The translations under genes were made by a program, and so were the position numbers. Of a stretch of 64,000 bases of DNA, positions 17,619 to 27,242 are shown piece after piece; positions within the stretch are counted from its first letter, which is position 1, and each line of letters begins with the position of its first letter. The DNA comes from Plasticicumulans acidivorans (lineage in GTDB: Bacteria > Pseudomonadota > Gammaproteobacteria > Competibacterales > Competibacteraceae): assembly GCF_003182095.1 (NCBI RefSeq), contig NZ_QGTJ01000001.1, positions 186,001-250,000 of the forward strand. The letters run 5' to 3'. Under the pieces are notes generated by a model. It did no database searches. It had not been told where the DNA came from and worked only from the letters and a program-made list of their open reading frames with translations.

Positions 17619-18412
17619 CAGGACGCTTCCTCGTTGGGTGCCCCGGGGGCGGAAGAAAGGCGCTGCACCAGCGCGTCCGGCACCTGGCCCGGACGTCCAC
17701 GCAGCGGAATGTCATAGGTGATGGTGGCGCCGTAGGCCTGCGGCGCCTGCGGGTCGATGCGCGGCTTGTCGAACACCAGCACGCGGCTGCCGAGGGCGAA
17801 GGCTTCCGGCAGGTCGTGGGTGATCATGAACACCGTCACCCCGGTTTGCTGCCAGATCTGGCGGATCAGCGCCTGCATGTCGCCGCGGATGCCCGGATCG
17901 AGCGCGCCGAAGGGCTCGTCGAGCAGCAGCACCTTCGGTGCGCTGACCAGCGACTGGGCGATCGCCAGACGCTGCTGCATGCCGCCCGACAGCTCGCTCG
18001 GGTAGCGGTCGAAGGCGTGCTCCAGGCCGACCGCGCGCAGCATCGCCGCGGCCTTGTCGCGGGCGATGCGCTTTTCGCGGGCGAACAGGCGGCCGAGCAC
18101 CGGCGAGGCCGGCAGCTCCAGCGCCAGCGTGACGTTGTCCAGCGCGCTCAGGTGCGGGAACACCGAATAGCGCTGGAAGACGATGCCGCGCTCCGGCCCC
18201 GGCTCCGCCGGTAGCGGCTGACCGTCGAGCAGGATGGTGCCGCGCGTCGGGCTCTCCTGACCGAGCAGCATGCGCAGGAAGGTGGTCTTGCCGCAGCCCG
18301 AGGCGCCGACGATGGTGACGAATTCACCGCTCGCCACGTGCAGGTTGAGGCGTTCGAGCACGGTCTGGCCGGCGTATTCCTTCCAGACGTTGCGGATGGT
18401 GACGCCGCTCAT
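17618..18412 (-). CDS. ABC transporter ATP-binding protein (NitT/TauT type), guanidine/urea uptake
   Basis: 264 residues with Walker A (GASGCGKTT), the ABC signature (LSGGMQQR), Walker B (LLLDEPFGALD) and a switch histidine (ITHD). The subtype resembles the nitrate/sulfonate/taurine group. The start at 18412 overlaps the permease stop by ATGA; an upstream extension to 18508 would be inside the permease gene. It powers the transporter formed with the adjacent permease and binding protein, most likely importing guanidine given the riboswitch in front of the operon. Confidence 0.92.
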   Translation of the reverse strand: MSGVTIRNVWKEYAGQTVLERLNLHVASGEFVTIVGASGCGKTTFLRMLLGQESPTRGTILLDGQPLPAEPGPERGIVFQRYSVFPHLSALDNVTLALELPASPVLGRLFAREKRIARDKAAAMLRAVGLEHAFDRYPSELSGGMQQRLAIAQSLVSAPKVLLLDEPFGALDPGIRGDMQALIRQIWQQTGVTVFMITHDLPEAFALGSRVLVFDKPRIDPQAPQAYGATITYDIPLRGRPGQVPDALVQRLSSAPGAPNEEAS

Positions 18413-19236
18413 CGGCCACCTCCGGCCACCCGCGCGAACCAGGGGAAGGCGCGGCGCTGCAGCGTGCGCAGACTCCAGTCGATGATGAAGGCGAGCAGCG
18501 TGATCCACGCCACGTAGGGCAGGATCACGTCCATCGACAGATAGCGGCGCATCAGGAAGATGCGGTAGCCGAGCCCCTCGCTGGCGGCGATCGCCTCGGC
18601 GGCGATCAGGAACAGCCAGGCGGCGCCGAGCGACAGGCGCAGCGCATCGAGCAGCCGCGGCAACACCTGCGGCAGCACCACGCGCAGCACCAGCGTCCAG
18701 GAATTGGCGCCGAGCGTCTGCGCCTTGATCAGCAGCTCCTGCGGCAGCTCCAGGGTGCGCGCCTGCAGGTCGCGCACGATCACCGGCGCGATGCCGATGA
18801 CGATCAGCGCCACCTTGGAGACTTCACCGAGGCCGAAGACGATGAACAGGATCGGCAGGATCGCCATCGGTGGAATCAGCGACAGGCCGGCGAACAGCGG
18901 CGACAGCCCGGCGCGCACCAGCGGCAGCACGCCGTTGGCGACGCCGAACGCCAGGCCGATGGCGCCGGCGATGCCGAGCCCCCAGGCCAGGCGCACCAGG
19001 CTGGCGCCGGTGTCGGCCCACAGCAGCAGCTCGCCGGTGCGCCCGCTCGGCTCGCTGGCCATGCGCCAGAAGGCATCGGCGATGGCGCCGAACCCCGGCA
19101 GCAGCTTGTCATTGGGATTGGCGGCCAGGCGATCGGCCGAGGCGACCAGATACGCCGCCAGGATCAGCAGGAACGGCAGCAGGCCGAGGACCACGCGCGA
19201 GACGCGGTCCGGGTGCAGGTTGATCAGGCGCGTCAT
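18409..19236 (-). CDS. ABC transporter permease (NitT/TauT type)
   Basis: 275 residues with six hydrophobic segments and the inner-membrane coupling loop EAA-like motif around ELPQELLIKAQTLGANSW. It belongs to the BPD transport inner-membrane family that works with NitT/TauT-type ATPases. It lies 27 bases after the binding-protein gene and overlaps the ATPase gene by four bases, so all three components come from one transcript. Confidence 0.92.
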   Translation of the reverse strand: MTRLINLHPDRVSRVVLGLLPFLLILAAYLVASADRLAANPNDKLLPGFGAIADAFWRMASEPSGRTGELLLWADTGASLVRLAWGLGIAGAIGLAFGVANGVLPLVRAGLSPLFAGLSLIPPMAILPILFIVFGLGEVSKVALIVIGIAPVIVRDLQARTLELPQELLIKAQTLGANSWTLVLRVVLPQVLPRLLDALRLSLGAAWLFLIAAEAIAASEGLGYRIFLMRRYLSMDVILPYVAWITLLAFIIDWSLRTLQRRAFPWFARVAGGGR

Positions 19237-19263
19237 GGCGGCGGGCCTCCGGTCGAGCGTGGA

Positions 19264-20373
19264 TCAGAGCTTGCCGTCGGCAGCCAGCGCCATGTAGGTC
19301 GGGTCGAAGCGCAGCTTGACGTTGCCGGCGTCGCCAACGGTCTTGCCGCCGGGGAAGCTCATGCCGACGACGTCGGCATTCGCCGCGCCCTCGCCGAGCA
19401 GGCCGTGAGCGAAGCTGAAGGCGGCGACGCGGTTCATCGTCGTCGGCAGCGCCGCGCTGTTGGTGAACTCGACCGCATCCTTCGCCGTGTAGAACATGCG
19501 CGTGGTCGCCAGCTGCGCGTCATAGCCGGCCAGGTCGGTGCCCGAGGCCTGCGCCATGTGGCTGCGCGCGGCCTTGGCTGCCGCGTCGGTGCCGCTCATC
19601 AGCTGCATGACTTCGTACCAGGCGCCGACCAGGGCCTTGCCGAGCGCCGGGTTCTTCTGCAGCGTCGCCGTGTTGACGACCATCATGTCGATGATTTCAC
19701 CGGGGATCTTCGAGGAGTCGAAGACCTCGCTGGCCTGCGGCGTGGCCTTGACCTCGGCCAGCAGCGGATTCCAGGTGACCACCGCCTCGACCTCGGGCGT
19801 GGCCCAGGCGGCAACGATGTCGGCATCGGAGGTGTTGACGGTCTGCAGGTCTTTTTCGCTCAGGCCGACGCTTTCCAGCGCCCGCGCCAGCAGGTAGTGC
19901 GACACCGACAGCTCGACCAGATTGACCTTGCGGCCCTTGATGTCGGCGAGCTTGGCGCCCTTGCCCTTGAGCACGACCCCATCATTGCCGTTGGAGAAGT
20001 CGCCGACGATCAGCGCGGTGGAATCGACGCCGCCGACCGCCGGGATCGTCAGCGCGTCCATGTTGGTCATCACGCAGCCGTCGAAGGCGCCGGCGGTGTA
20101 CTGGTTGATCGATTCGACGTAGTCGTTGATCTGCACGACTTCGATCTGGATGCCGTACTTCTTCGCCCATTTGTCGACGATGCCGCTGAACGCGGCGTAG
20201 TCCCACGGCATCCAGCCGGCGTAGATGGTCCAGGCGACGCGGAACTTGTTGCCCTCGGCGGCCTGCGCCGGTGCGCTGATCAGGGCACACGCCAGCAGCA
20301 CGCTGGCCAGCAGGCCGGCACACAGACGGCGGGCGAAGGAAAGCAGGTTTTGCGGGGAACGGGACGGGCTCAT
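19264..20373 (-). CDS. ABC transporter periplasmic binding protein, guanidine/urea type
   Basis: 369 residues with a Sec signal peptide (hydrophobic core about 12-34, APAQAAEG cleavage area). The mature part matches the NitT/TauT-like proteins annotated as putative urea ABC transporter binding proteins (FRVAWTIYAGWMPWDYAA, CVMTNMDALTIPAVGG). The start at 20373 has a strong GGAGGTGG site. First gene of the operon, directly behind the guanidine-I riboswitch, so its cargo is probably guanidine. The URea label of the family comes from genome context and is not biochemical proof. Confidence 0.9.
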   Translation of the reverse strand: MSPSRSPQNLLSFARRLCAGLLASVLLACALISAPAQAAEGNKFRVAWTIYAGWMPWDYAAFSGIVDKWAKKYGIQIEVVQINDYVESINQYTAGAFDGCVMTNMDALTIPAVGGVDSTALIVGDFSNGNDGVVLKGKGAKLADIKGRKVNLVELSVSHYLLARALESVGLSEKDLQTVNTSDADIVAAWATPEVEAVVTWNPLLAEVKATPQASEVFDSSKIPGEIIDMMVVNTATLQKNPALGKALVGAWYEVMQLMSGTDAAAKAARSHMAQASGTDLAGYDAQLATTRMFYTAKDAVEFTNSAALPTTMNRVAAFSFAHGLLGEGAANADVVGMSFPGGKTVGDAGNVKLRFDPTYMALAADGKL

Positions 20374-20414
20374 GAACCACCTCCGGCGACACGGATGATC
20401 GGACTTCGAGCACA

Positions 20415-20548
20415 GGGAGACCGATGACGATCTCCCGGGCTTTTATCCCTCCGTGTAGCCCTCCGCCGAAGGAAGGCCGACCACTCTCGGACCAGTGATG
20501 CATCCGCGTGCTCGACGCGGACCGGAACCCTAGTGATCTAAGCAGTGC
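20415..20548 (-). promoter_or_regulatory. Guanidine-I (ykkC-yxkD) riboswitch
   Basis: Reading the minus strand, the three conserved blocks of the guanidine-I aptamer appear in order: CTAGGGTTCCGG, then TGGTCCGAGAG, then ACGGAGGGATAAAAG followed by CCCGGGAGA. A GCGTCGAGCACGC hairpin lies between the first two and a CCTTCCTTCGGCGGAGGG hairpin between the last two. A GGGAGA/TCTCCC stem at 20415-20436 ends the element, about 40 bases before the SD of the binding-protein gene. It should switch the operon on when free guanidine rises. Boundaries are by eye. Confidence 0.95.
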
Positions 20549-20590
20549 AGCTGGCGTGTGGACGCCATCTTTCTCGCTGACTCTGTGCTT

Positions 20591-20619
20591 ATTACATACA
20601 AGTAATACGCCAGCATCAA
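20591..20619 (-). promoter_or_regulatory. Promoter of the guanidine operon (sigma-70, with overlapping sigma-54-like sequence)
   Basis: On the minus strand TTGATG (20614-20619) and TGTAAT (20591-20596) are 17 bases apart, a good sigma-70 promoter. The same stretch contains TGGCGTATTACTTGTA (20597-20612), close to the sigma-54 -24/-12 pattern (GG then TTG-T). Transcription from the sigma-70 element would start near 20584, about 40 bases before the riboswitch core. Confidence 0.6.
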
Positions 20620-20887
20620 GAAACCCCGGCAGGACGGGCCTGCCGAGGCCGCCGGCCTGCGCGTACCCGCCGTTTTGACAGCTTTTTACGCCCCGCGATG
20701 GAGCGCGACGCACCGCATCGGTGCTTTGACTTCTATCACTGCTGCCATACGGCGTTGCGGACTCGATGTGTGCGCACATCACTTCGCGCGCACGGCACGG
20801 ACGGCTACGCTCGCTGTGTACTCAGGGAACCCGCCACATTGCGTACGGCCTGCCACCCCACGCCGCCCGCCATGGAGGAATCACGCC
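20620..20887. other. Intergenic region before the EAL-HDOD gene
   Basis: No gene is supported here. A TTGACT at 20726-20731 could be a -35 box for the plus-strand gene, but no good -10 follows. The only firm signal is GGAGGA at 20874-20879, the ribosome-binding site of the next gene. Confidence 0.4.
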
Positions 20888-22099
20888 TTGTCTCATCTCA
20901 TCGCGCGCAGCCCCATCCATGACGCCCGCCGCCGGGTACTTGCCTACGACCTGCTGTACTGCCCTGCCCCCGAGGTGGCCGGCAACGCCGACACCGAAAC
21001 CGCCGACCTCGGCGTGGTGATGAGTGCCATCCTGGTGGTCGGCGTCGAGCGCCTGGCCGGCAGCCACTTCGTCTTCATCCCGGTGACGACGGCGCTGCTC
21101 GATCTGCCGGAACTGCGTCTGCTGCCGGCCGATCAGGTGGTGCTGACCCTGCCCTGCGACGCCAGTCTCGACGACAGCGTACTGCCGGCGCAGCTCGACG
21201 GCCTGCGCCAGGCCGGCTACCGCATCGCCCTCGGCGGCTATCGCGGCGCAGCGCCCGGGCTCGACGCACTGCTGCCGCAGCTCGATTATCTGCGCATCGA
21301 CGTCGCGGCCATCGCCGTCGAGACGCTCGACGAGGTCGTGCGCGGGCTGCGCGCCCGCGGTTTCTGCGGCCAGCTGCTCGGCGAGGGCGTCGAAACCATT
21401 CAGCAGTACATCGCCGCCTTCGCCGCCGGCTGCGCGGCGCTGCAGGGGCCGCATCTGCACCGGCCGCAACCGGTGCCGGGCAGCGCGCTCGGCACCGCTT
21501 CGACCGCGGCGATGCAGCTGCTCTCGGCGCTGAACCGGCCGAACGTCTCGATGCGCCAGGTGCGCGAGCGGGTCTCACACGACGTCACGCTGACCTACAA
21601 GCTGCTGCGCTACGTCAGCTCGTCGTATTTCGGTCTCGGCGAAGTGCGCTCGGTCGATCACGCGATGGTCTACCTCGGCCTCGAACGCCTGCGCCTGTGG
21701 GCGATGCTGATCGCCATGAGCAACACCGGCGAGCACAGCCATGACCTGATCGAATGCGGGCTGGTGCGCGCCTTCATGTGCCGTGAGATCCAGCGCACCA
21801 AGGATGAAGGCGACCCGGATACGGCGATGATCGTCGGCCTGCTCTCGGTGCTCGATCTGCTGCTCGATCTGCCGATCGAACGCGCCATCGCCGAGCTGCA
21901 GCTCGCGCCGATGATCGTCGAGGCGCTGACCCGCCACGGCGGCCTCTATGGCCGCACGCTGGCCTGGGTGCTGGCCTATGAACACGGCGACTGGGAGGGC
22001 GTGCGCGACAGCGGTATGGATGAGCAGGTCTGCCAGGCCTATTTCGATGCGCTGTGCCTGGCCGCCGACGCCATCGCCCGTCTGCGCGCCGGCGGCTGA
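20888..22099 (+). CDS. Degenerate EAL plus HDOD signalling protein (YuxH type)
   Basis: 403 residues from a TTG start, chosen because GGAGGA lies eight bases upstream and conservation begins right there (LSHLIARSPIHDARRRVLAYDLLY). Residues 1-190 are an EAL-like barrel in which the catalytic EAL motif reads YDL, so cyclic-di-GMP hydrolysis is unlikely. Residues about 200-395 are an HDOD domain (LLSALNRPNVSMRQV, DVTLTYKLLRYVSS, VDHAMVYLGLERLRLW). Such proteins usually act as protein-interaction scaffolds in motility or stress signalling. It is monocistronic, convergent with the tetR gene. Confidence 0.85.
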   Translation: MSHLIARSPIHDARRRVLAYDLLYCPAPEVAGNADTETADLGVVMSAILVVGVERLAGSHFVFIPVTTALLDLPELRLLPADQVVLTLPCDASLDDSVLPAQLDGLRQAGYRIALGGYRGAAPGLDALLPQLDYLRIDVAAIAVETLDEVVRGLRARGFCGQLLGEGVETIQQYIAAFAAGCAALQGPHLHRPQPVPGSALGTASTAAMQLLSALNRPNVSMRQVRERVSHDVTLTYKLLRYVSSSYFGLGEVRSVDHAMVYLGLERLRLWAMLIAMSNTGEHSHDLIECGLVRAFMCREIQRTKDEGDPDTAMIVGLLSVLDLLLDLPIERAIAELQLAPMIVEALTRHGGLYGRTLAWVLAYEHGDWEGVRDSGMDEQVCQAYFDALCLAADAIARLRAGG

Positions 22100-22121
22100 G
22101 GCCGACGACACTGCGCGCGGA

Positions 22122-22748
22122 CTAACGCGGCGGCGCTTCCTCCAACAGAAAACGAATGATCCCGTTGATCAGCCGCGCCGCAGCGTCCAGATCGAAGTCG
22201 GGGTCGTTCAGCATGCGCAGCGTCAGGCCGTTGAACATCAGCGCGATCATCTGCAGGCGCATCTGCAGCTCGGCATCGTCGAGCGCTGCCGGGGCACCCA
22301 CGCGCTGCACCAGCCTGAAGAACTGACCGCCGATCTCCCGTTCGCTGCGCTGCAGGATCTTGCGCACCGCCGGATTGCGCGCCGCTTCGGCGGCCAGTTC
22401 GAGCATCAGGCCGGCGTAGGCCGGATCGGTATTGCGCTCGACGATCTCGGCGGTCTGGCGGGTCAGCATGTCGACCAGCCCACCGCCCTCGCGGTCCTGT
22501 TCGAGTTTGCGCAGCAGCTCGGCGATGTCGTGCTCCTCGCGCTCGGCGATGGCCTCGACGATCGCCTCCTTGTTGGCGAAGTAGTGATAGATGTGCCCGG
22601 GGCTCATGCCGGCGGCCTGCGAGATGCGGGCGATGCTGCTGCCGTGAAAGCCCTCGCGGCGGAAGCACTCGGTCGCCGCTTCCAGCACCTGCTGGCGCCG
22701 CAGCTCGCCTTTGTCCGATTCACCGCGAGTCCGGCTGGCTGCACACAT
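22122..22748 (-). CDS. TetR/AcrR-family repressor of the RND efflux operon
   Basis: 208 residues with an N-terminal TetR helix-turn-helix (VLEAATECFRREGFHGSSI ... MSPGHIYHYFANKEAI, about 20-65) and a helical ligand-binding C-terminal domain. It is divergent from the efflux genes, 67 bases from the first in-frame ATG of the adaptor, and a 14-bp palindrome lies between them. It should repress the efflux operon until a toxic ligand binds, as AcrR-type proteins do. The ligand is unknown. Confidence 0.9.
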   Translation of the reverse strand: MCAASRTRGESDKGELRRQQVLEAATECFRREGFHGSSIARISQAAGMSPGHIYHYFANKEAIVEAIAEREEHDIAELLRKLEQDREGGGLVDMLTRQTAEIVERNTDPAYAGLMLELAAEAARNPAVRKILQRSEREIGGQFFRLVQRVGAPAALDDAELQMRLQMIALMFNGLTLRMLNDPDFDLDAAARLINGIIRFLLEEAPPR

Positions 22749-22805
22749 ATTTTCAAATTCCTCACACGATCACACGGCGCATTATGGACTGGAATTGTAG
22801 TACGA

Positions 22806-22819
22806 TCATTCTAGAATGA
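22806..22819. promoter_or_regulatory. Candidate TetR operator (14-bp perfect palindrome)
   Basis: TCATTCTAGAATGA is perfectly self-complementary and sits in the tetR/efflux divergent region. It covers an in-frame ATG at 22816, favouring the later adaptor start at 22849. Confidence 0.6.
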
Positions 22820-22848
22820 ATGTTCGATCTAATTTGGTCAAAACCGCC

Positions 22849-23988
22849 ATGTCCGCTCGCACACCCCTGCTGAAACCCCTCGCCGGCGCGCTGCTCGCCG
22901 TTGCAGCCATCGTCAGCCTCACCTTGTCCGTCAGCCGCGACGGCAGTGCCGACACCGCTCCACCGCAAGGCCCGCCGGAAGTCGGCGTGGTGACGCTGCA
23001 GGCGAGCGACGTGCCGCTGTCGACCGAGCTGCCCGGGCGCACCACGGCCTATCTGATCGCCGAGGTGCGCCCGCAGGTCGGCGGCATCCTGCTCAGACGG
23101 CTGTTCGAAGAAGGCAGCGACGTCAAAGCCGGGCAGCCGCTCTACCAGATCGACCCGGCGCCCTACCGCGCCACGCTGGCGCGCGCCGAAGCCAGTCTGG
23201 AATCGGCGCGGCTGCTGGCCGAGCGCTATGCGCGGCTGATCAAGCAGCAGGCGATCAGCCAGCAGGACAACGACGACGCCCAGTCGCAATACCTGCAGGC
23301 CAGGGCCAGCGCCGAGAGTGCGCGCATCGACCTCGGCTACACCCGCATCAGCGCGCCGATCTCCGGGCGCATCGGCCGCTCCTCGGTGACGCAGGGCGCC
23401 CTGCTGACCGCCAACCAGGCCACCGCGCTGGCCACGGTGCAGCAGCTCGATCCGATCTATGTCGACATCGTGCAGCCGTCGACGGCGCTGCTGCGCCTGA
23501 AGGAAGACCTCGCCAGCGGCCGGCTGCAGCGCAGCGCGGACGGCCGTGCCGAGGTGCATCTGATCCTCGAAAACGGCAAGCCCTACGCCCTCGCCGGCAA
23601 GCTGCAGTTCTCCGAGATCAGCGTCGATGAAGGCACCGGCGCGGTGACGCTGCGCGCGGTGTTCCCCAACCCGCAGGGATTGCTGCTGCCGGGCATGTTC
23701 GTGCGCGCGCAGCTGCAGGAAGGCGTGCGCAGTCAGGTGCTGCTGGTGCCGCAGCGCGGCGTCACCCGCGACCCGCGCGGCCAGGCCACGGCGCTGGTGG
23801 TCGGCGCCGACGACAAGGTCGAGCTGCGCGAGGTGACGGTCGAGCGCAGCGTCGGCCCGCACTGGCTGATCAGCGCCGGGCTCGCCGCCGGTGAGCGGCT
23901 GATCGTCGACGGCGTGCAGAACGTACGTCCCGGCATGCCGGTGCACAGCGTGCCCGCCGCCGACACTCCAGCGCCGGCCGCACAGTAA
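22849..23988 (+). CDS. RND efflux periplasmic adaptor (AcrA/MexA type)
   Basis: 379 residues from the ATG at 22849 (an in-frame ATG at 22816 lies inside the presumed operator). A single N-terminal hydrophobic segment anchors or exports it; there is no lipobox cysteine. The barrel-sandwich hybrid halves flank a coiled hairpin (LARAEASLESARLLAERYARLIKQQAISQQDNDDAQ, region rich in Ala/Glu/Gln) followed by YTRISAPISGRIGRSSVTQGALL, the classic AcrA signature. It bridges the inner-membrane pump and outer-membrane channel encoded next. The pump gene starts 12 bases downstream. Confidence 0.93.
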   Translation: MSARTPLLKPLAGALLAVAAIVSLTLSVSRDGSADTAPPQGPPEVGVVTLQASDVPLSTELPGRTTAYLIAEVRPQVGGILLRRLFEEGSDVKAGQPLYQIDPAPYRATLARAEASLESARLLAERYARLIKQQAISQQDNDDAQSQYLQARASAESARIDLGYTRISAPISGRIGRSSVTQGALLTANQATALATVQQLDPIYVDIVQPSTALLRLKEDLASGRLQRSADGRAEVHLILENGKPYALAGKLQFSEISVDEGTGAVTLRAVFPNPQGLLLPGMFVRAQLQEGVRSQVLLVPQRGVTRDPRGQATALVVGADDKVELREVTVERSVGPHWLISAGLAAGERLIVDGVQNVRPGMPVHSVPAADTPAPAAQ

Positions 23989-24000
23989 GGAGCCGCCGCC

Positions 24001-27000
24001 ATGTCACGCTTTTTCATCGACCGACCGATCTTCGCCTGGGTCATCGCCATCGTCATCATGCTGGCCGGCGCACTGGCGATCCGCTCGCTGCCGATCAACC
24101 AGTATCCCAACATCGCCGCGCCGGCGATCCAGATCAGCGGCAGCTACCCCGGTGCCTCGGCGCAGACGGTGCAGGACACCGTGGTGCAGGTCATCGAGCA
24201 GCAGCTCAACGGCCTCGACGGCCTGCGCTACATCAAGTCCGAAAGCAACGCCGACGGCAGCTTCTCGATCACCGTCACCTTCAATCAGGGCACCAACCCC
24301 GACATCGCCCAGGTGCAGGTGCAGAACAAGCTGTCGCTGGCCACGCCGCTGATCCCCGAGGAGGTGCAGTCGCAGGGCATCCGCGTCGCCAAGTTCCAGA
24401 TCAACTTCATGGTGGTGGTCGGCCTGGTCTCCAGCGACGGCAGCATGAGCGGCTACGACCTCGGCGACTACATCGTCTCCAATCTGCAGGACCCGCTGGC
24501 GCGCACGCCGGGCGTCGGCGACTTCATGATGATGGGTTCGCAGAACGCCATGCGCGTCTGGCTCGATCCGGCCAGGCTCAACAGCTACAGCCTGACGCCC
24601 GCCGATGTCAGCAGCGCGATCCAGACGCAGAACGTGCAGATCTCCTCCGGCCAGCTCGGCGGCCTGCCGACCCGCGGCGGCGTCCAGCTCAACGCCACCG
24701 TCGTCGGCAAGACCCGCTTCCAGACCCCGGAGCAGTTCGAGAACATCCTGCTCAAGGTCAACAGCGACGGCTCGCAGGTACGCCTGCGCGACGTCGCCCG
24801 TGTCGAACTGGGCGCGCAGACCTTCTCGATCCAGGCCAGCTACAACGGCAACCGGCCGTCCGCGGCGATCGCCCTGCGTCTGGCCACCGGCGCCAACGCG
24901 CTGTCGACCATCGAAGCGGTGCGCGCCACGCTCAAGGAGCTGGAGCCGACCTTCCCGCGCGGCCTGCAGATCATCTACCCCTACGACACCGAGCCGGTGA
25001 TCAGCCAGTCGATCGAGGGCGTGGTGCACACGCTGCTCGAAGCGATCGTGCTGGTGTTCCTGGTGATGTTCCTATTCCTGCAGAACTGGCGCGCCACGCT
25101 GATCCCGACGCTGGCGGTGCCGGTGGTGCTGCTCGGCACCTTCGGCGTGATGGCGGCCTTCGGCTTCACCATCAACATCCTGACCATGTTCGGCCTGGTG
25201 CTGGCGATCGGCCTGCTGGTTGATGACGCCATCGTCGTCGTCGAGAACGTCGAGCGGCTGATGAGCGAGGAGCGGCTATCGCCGCTGGAGGCGTCGCGCA
25301 AGTCGATGGGGCAGATCTCCGGTGCGCTGGTCGGCATCGGCCTGGTGCTGTCGGCGGTGTTCGTGCCGATGGCGTTTTTCGGCGGCTCCACCGGCGTCAT
25401 CTACCGCCAGTTCTCGATCACCATCGTCTCGGCGATGGCGCTGTCGGTGCTGGTGGCGCTGATTTTCACGCCGGCGCTGTGCGCCACCCTGCTCAAGCCG
25501 CTGGCGCACGATCACCACGATAAAGGCGGCTTCTTCGGCGCCTTCAACCGCTGGTTCGAGGCCAGCACGCGCCGCTACCAGGGCGGCGTGGTGCGCCTGC
25601 TCGGCGCGCGCAAGCGCGGCATGGCGGCCTTCGTGCTGATCGTGGCGGCCCTGGTGGTGCTGTTCCCGCAGCTGCCGACCTCGTTCCTGCCCGATGAGGA
25701 CCAGGGCACGATGATGGTGCAGGTGCAGTTGCCGCCGAACAGCAGCACCGAACGCACCCAGCAGGTGCTGTCGCAGGTCGCCGACTATCTGGTCAAGGAC
25801 GAGGCCGACACCGTCGCATCGGTGATGACCGTCGCCGGCTTCAACTTTGCCGGCCGCGGCCAGAGTTCGGGCATGGCCTTCGTCCAGCTCAAGCCCTGGG
25901 CCGAACGCCAGCACAGCGTGTTCGAACTGGTCGGCCGCTCGATGGCCCGCTTCAGCCGGATCAAGGAAGCCATGGTCATCGCCTTCGCGCCGCCGGCGGT
26001 GCTGGAGCTGGGCAACGCCACCGGCTTCGACCTGTTCCTCGAAGACCGCAGCGGCGGCGGCCACGAACGGCTGATGCAGGCGCGCAACCAGCTCCTCGGC
26101 ATGGCCGCGCAGGAGCCGACGCTGCGCATGGTGCGGCCCAACGGCATGAACGACGAGCCGCAGTATCAGGTGCTGATCGACGACGAGAAGGTGCGCGCGC
26201 TGGGCCTGAGCCTGGCCGAGGTCAACACCACGATGTCCGCAGCCTGGGGCTCGGCCTACGTCAATGACTTCATCGACAAGGGCCGGGTAAAGAAAGTCTT
26301 CATCCAGGGCACCGCGCAGTCGCGCATCGCGCAGGAAGATTTCGACCAATGGTACGTGCGCAACAACGCCGGGCAGATGGTGTCCTTCGCCGCCTTCGCC
26401 AGCGGCCGCTGGATCTACGGCTCGCCGCGACTGGAGCGCTACAACGGCACGCCGGCGGTGGAGATTCTCGGTGAGCCGGCCGCCGGCAGGAGTTCCGGCG
26501 AAGCGATGGCCACCATCGAACGCCTCGCCGCCCAGCTGCCGCCGGGCATCCGCGTGGCCTGGACCGGGCTGTCCTACGAGGAGCGCCTGGCCGGCGCGCA
26601 GGCGCCGGCGCTGTACGCGCTGTCACTGCTGATCGTGTTCCTCTGTCTGGCCGCGCTCTACGAGAGCTGGTCGATTCCGTTCTCGGTGATGCTGGTGGTG
26701 CCGCTCGGCGTCATCGGCACGGTAGCCGCCACGCTGCTGCGCCAGCTCGGCAACGACGTGTTCTTCCAGGTCGGCCTGCTGACCACCATCGGTCTGTCGG
26801 CGAAGAACGCGATCCTCATCGTCGAGTTCGCCAAGGAGCTGGTCGAGCACCACGGCAAGCCGCTGGCCGAGGCTGCGATCGAAGCCGCACGCCTGCGCCT
26901 GCGCCCGATCGTGATGACCTCGCTGGCCTTCACCGTCGGCGTCATCCCGCTGGCGATCGCCAGCGGCGCCAGCTCCGGCAGCAAGCACGCCATCGGCACC

Positions 27001-27156
27001 GGCGTCATCGGCGGCATGATCACGGCGACGGTGCTGGCGATCTTCTTCGTGCCGCTGTTCTTCGTGGTGGTGGCGGGCCTGTTCGCCAAACGCCCGCAGA
27101 CACCGGCTGCGGACGCTGAGCAGGCGCGCGCGCTGACGTCGGGAGAACAGCCATGA
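24001..27156 (+). CDS. RND multidrug efflux pump, inner-membrane transporter (AcrB/MexB type)
   Basis: 1051 residues, the normal length for HAE1-type RND pumps. The N-terminus ([26 protein letters not shown] region) and 12 hydrophobic segments are typical, and the proton-relay aspartates are present in [15 protein letters not shown] in TM4. A lysine-bearing [16 protein letters not shown] stretch in TM10 is also conserved. It should use the proton gradient to expel hydrophobic drugs or solvents through the tripartite complex. The gene is complete with no frameshift. Confidence 0.95.
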   Translation: MSRFFIDRPIFAWVIAIVIMLAGALAIRSLPINQYPNIAAPAIQISGSYPGASAQTVQDTVVQVIEQQLNGLDGLRYIKSESNADGSFSITVTFNQGTNPDIAQVQVQNKLSLATPLIPEEVQSQGIRVAKFQINFMVVVGLVSSDGSMSGYDLGDYIVSNLQDPLARTPGVGDFMMMGSQNAMRVWLDPARLNSYSLTPADVSSAIQTQNVQISSGQLGGLPTRGGVQLNATVVGKTRFQTPEQFENILLKVNSDGSQVRLRDVARVELGAQTFSIQASYNGNRPSAAIALRLATGANALSTIEAVRATLKELEPTFPRGLQIIYPYDTEPVISQSIEGVVHTLLEAIVLVFLVMFLFLQNWRATLIPTLAVPVVLLGTFGVMAAFGFTINILTMFGLVLAIGLLVDDAIVVVENVERLMSEERLSPLEASRKSMGQISGALVGIGLVLSAVFVPMAFFGGSTGVIYRQFSITIVSAMALSVLVALIFTPALCATLLKPLAHDHHDKGGFFGAFNRWFEASTRRYQGGVVRLLGARKRGMAAFVLIVAALVVLFPQLPTSFLPDEDQGTMMVQVQLPPNSSTERTQQVLSQVADYLVKDEADTVASVMTVAGFNFAGRGQSSGMAFVQLKPWAERQHSVFELVGRSMARFSRIKEAMVIAFAPPAVLELGNATGFDLFLEDRSGGGHERLMQARNQLLGMAAQEPTLRMVRPNGMNDEPQYQVLIDDEKVRALGLSLAEVNTTMSAAWGSAYVNDFIDKGRVKKVFIQGTAQSRIAQEDFDQWYVRNNAGQMVSFAAFASGRWIYGSPRLERYNGTPAVEILGEPAAGRSSGEAMATIERLAAQLPPGIRVAWTGLSYEERLAGAQAPALYALSLLIVFLCLAALYESWSIPFSVMLVVPLGVIGTVAATLLRQLGNDVFFQVGLLTTIGLSAKNAILIVEFAKELVEHHGKPLAEAAIEAARLRLRPIVMTSLAFTVGVIPLAIASGASSGSKHAIGTGVIGGMITATVLAIFFVPLFFVVVAGLFAKRPQTPAADAEQARALTSGEQP

Positions 27157-27242
27157 GCACGTGCCATTGGCCGGTACGCGGTACCCGTGCGCGGGCGCCG
27201 CGAGCAGCCACCCCGATTGTTTCCAGCCCGGTGCGAAATCCC

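Noticed and set aside
22816..22848. The early ATG at 22816 as start of the adaptor
   Set aside because: It lies within the 14-bp palindrome and has no ribosome-binding site; the added residues are not family-like, though it cannot be fully excluded.
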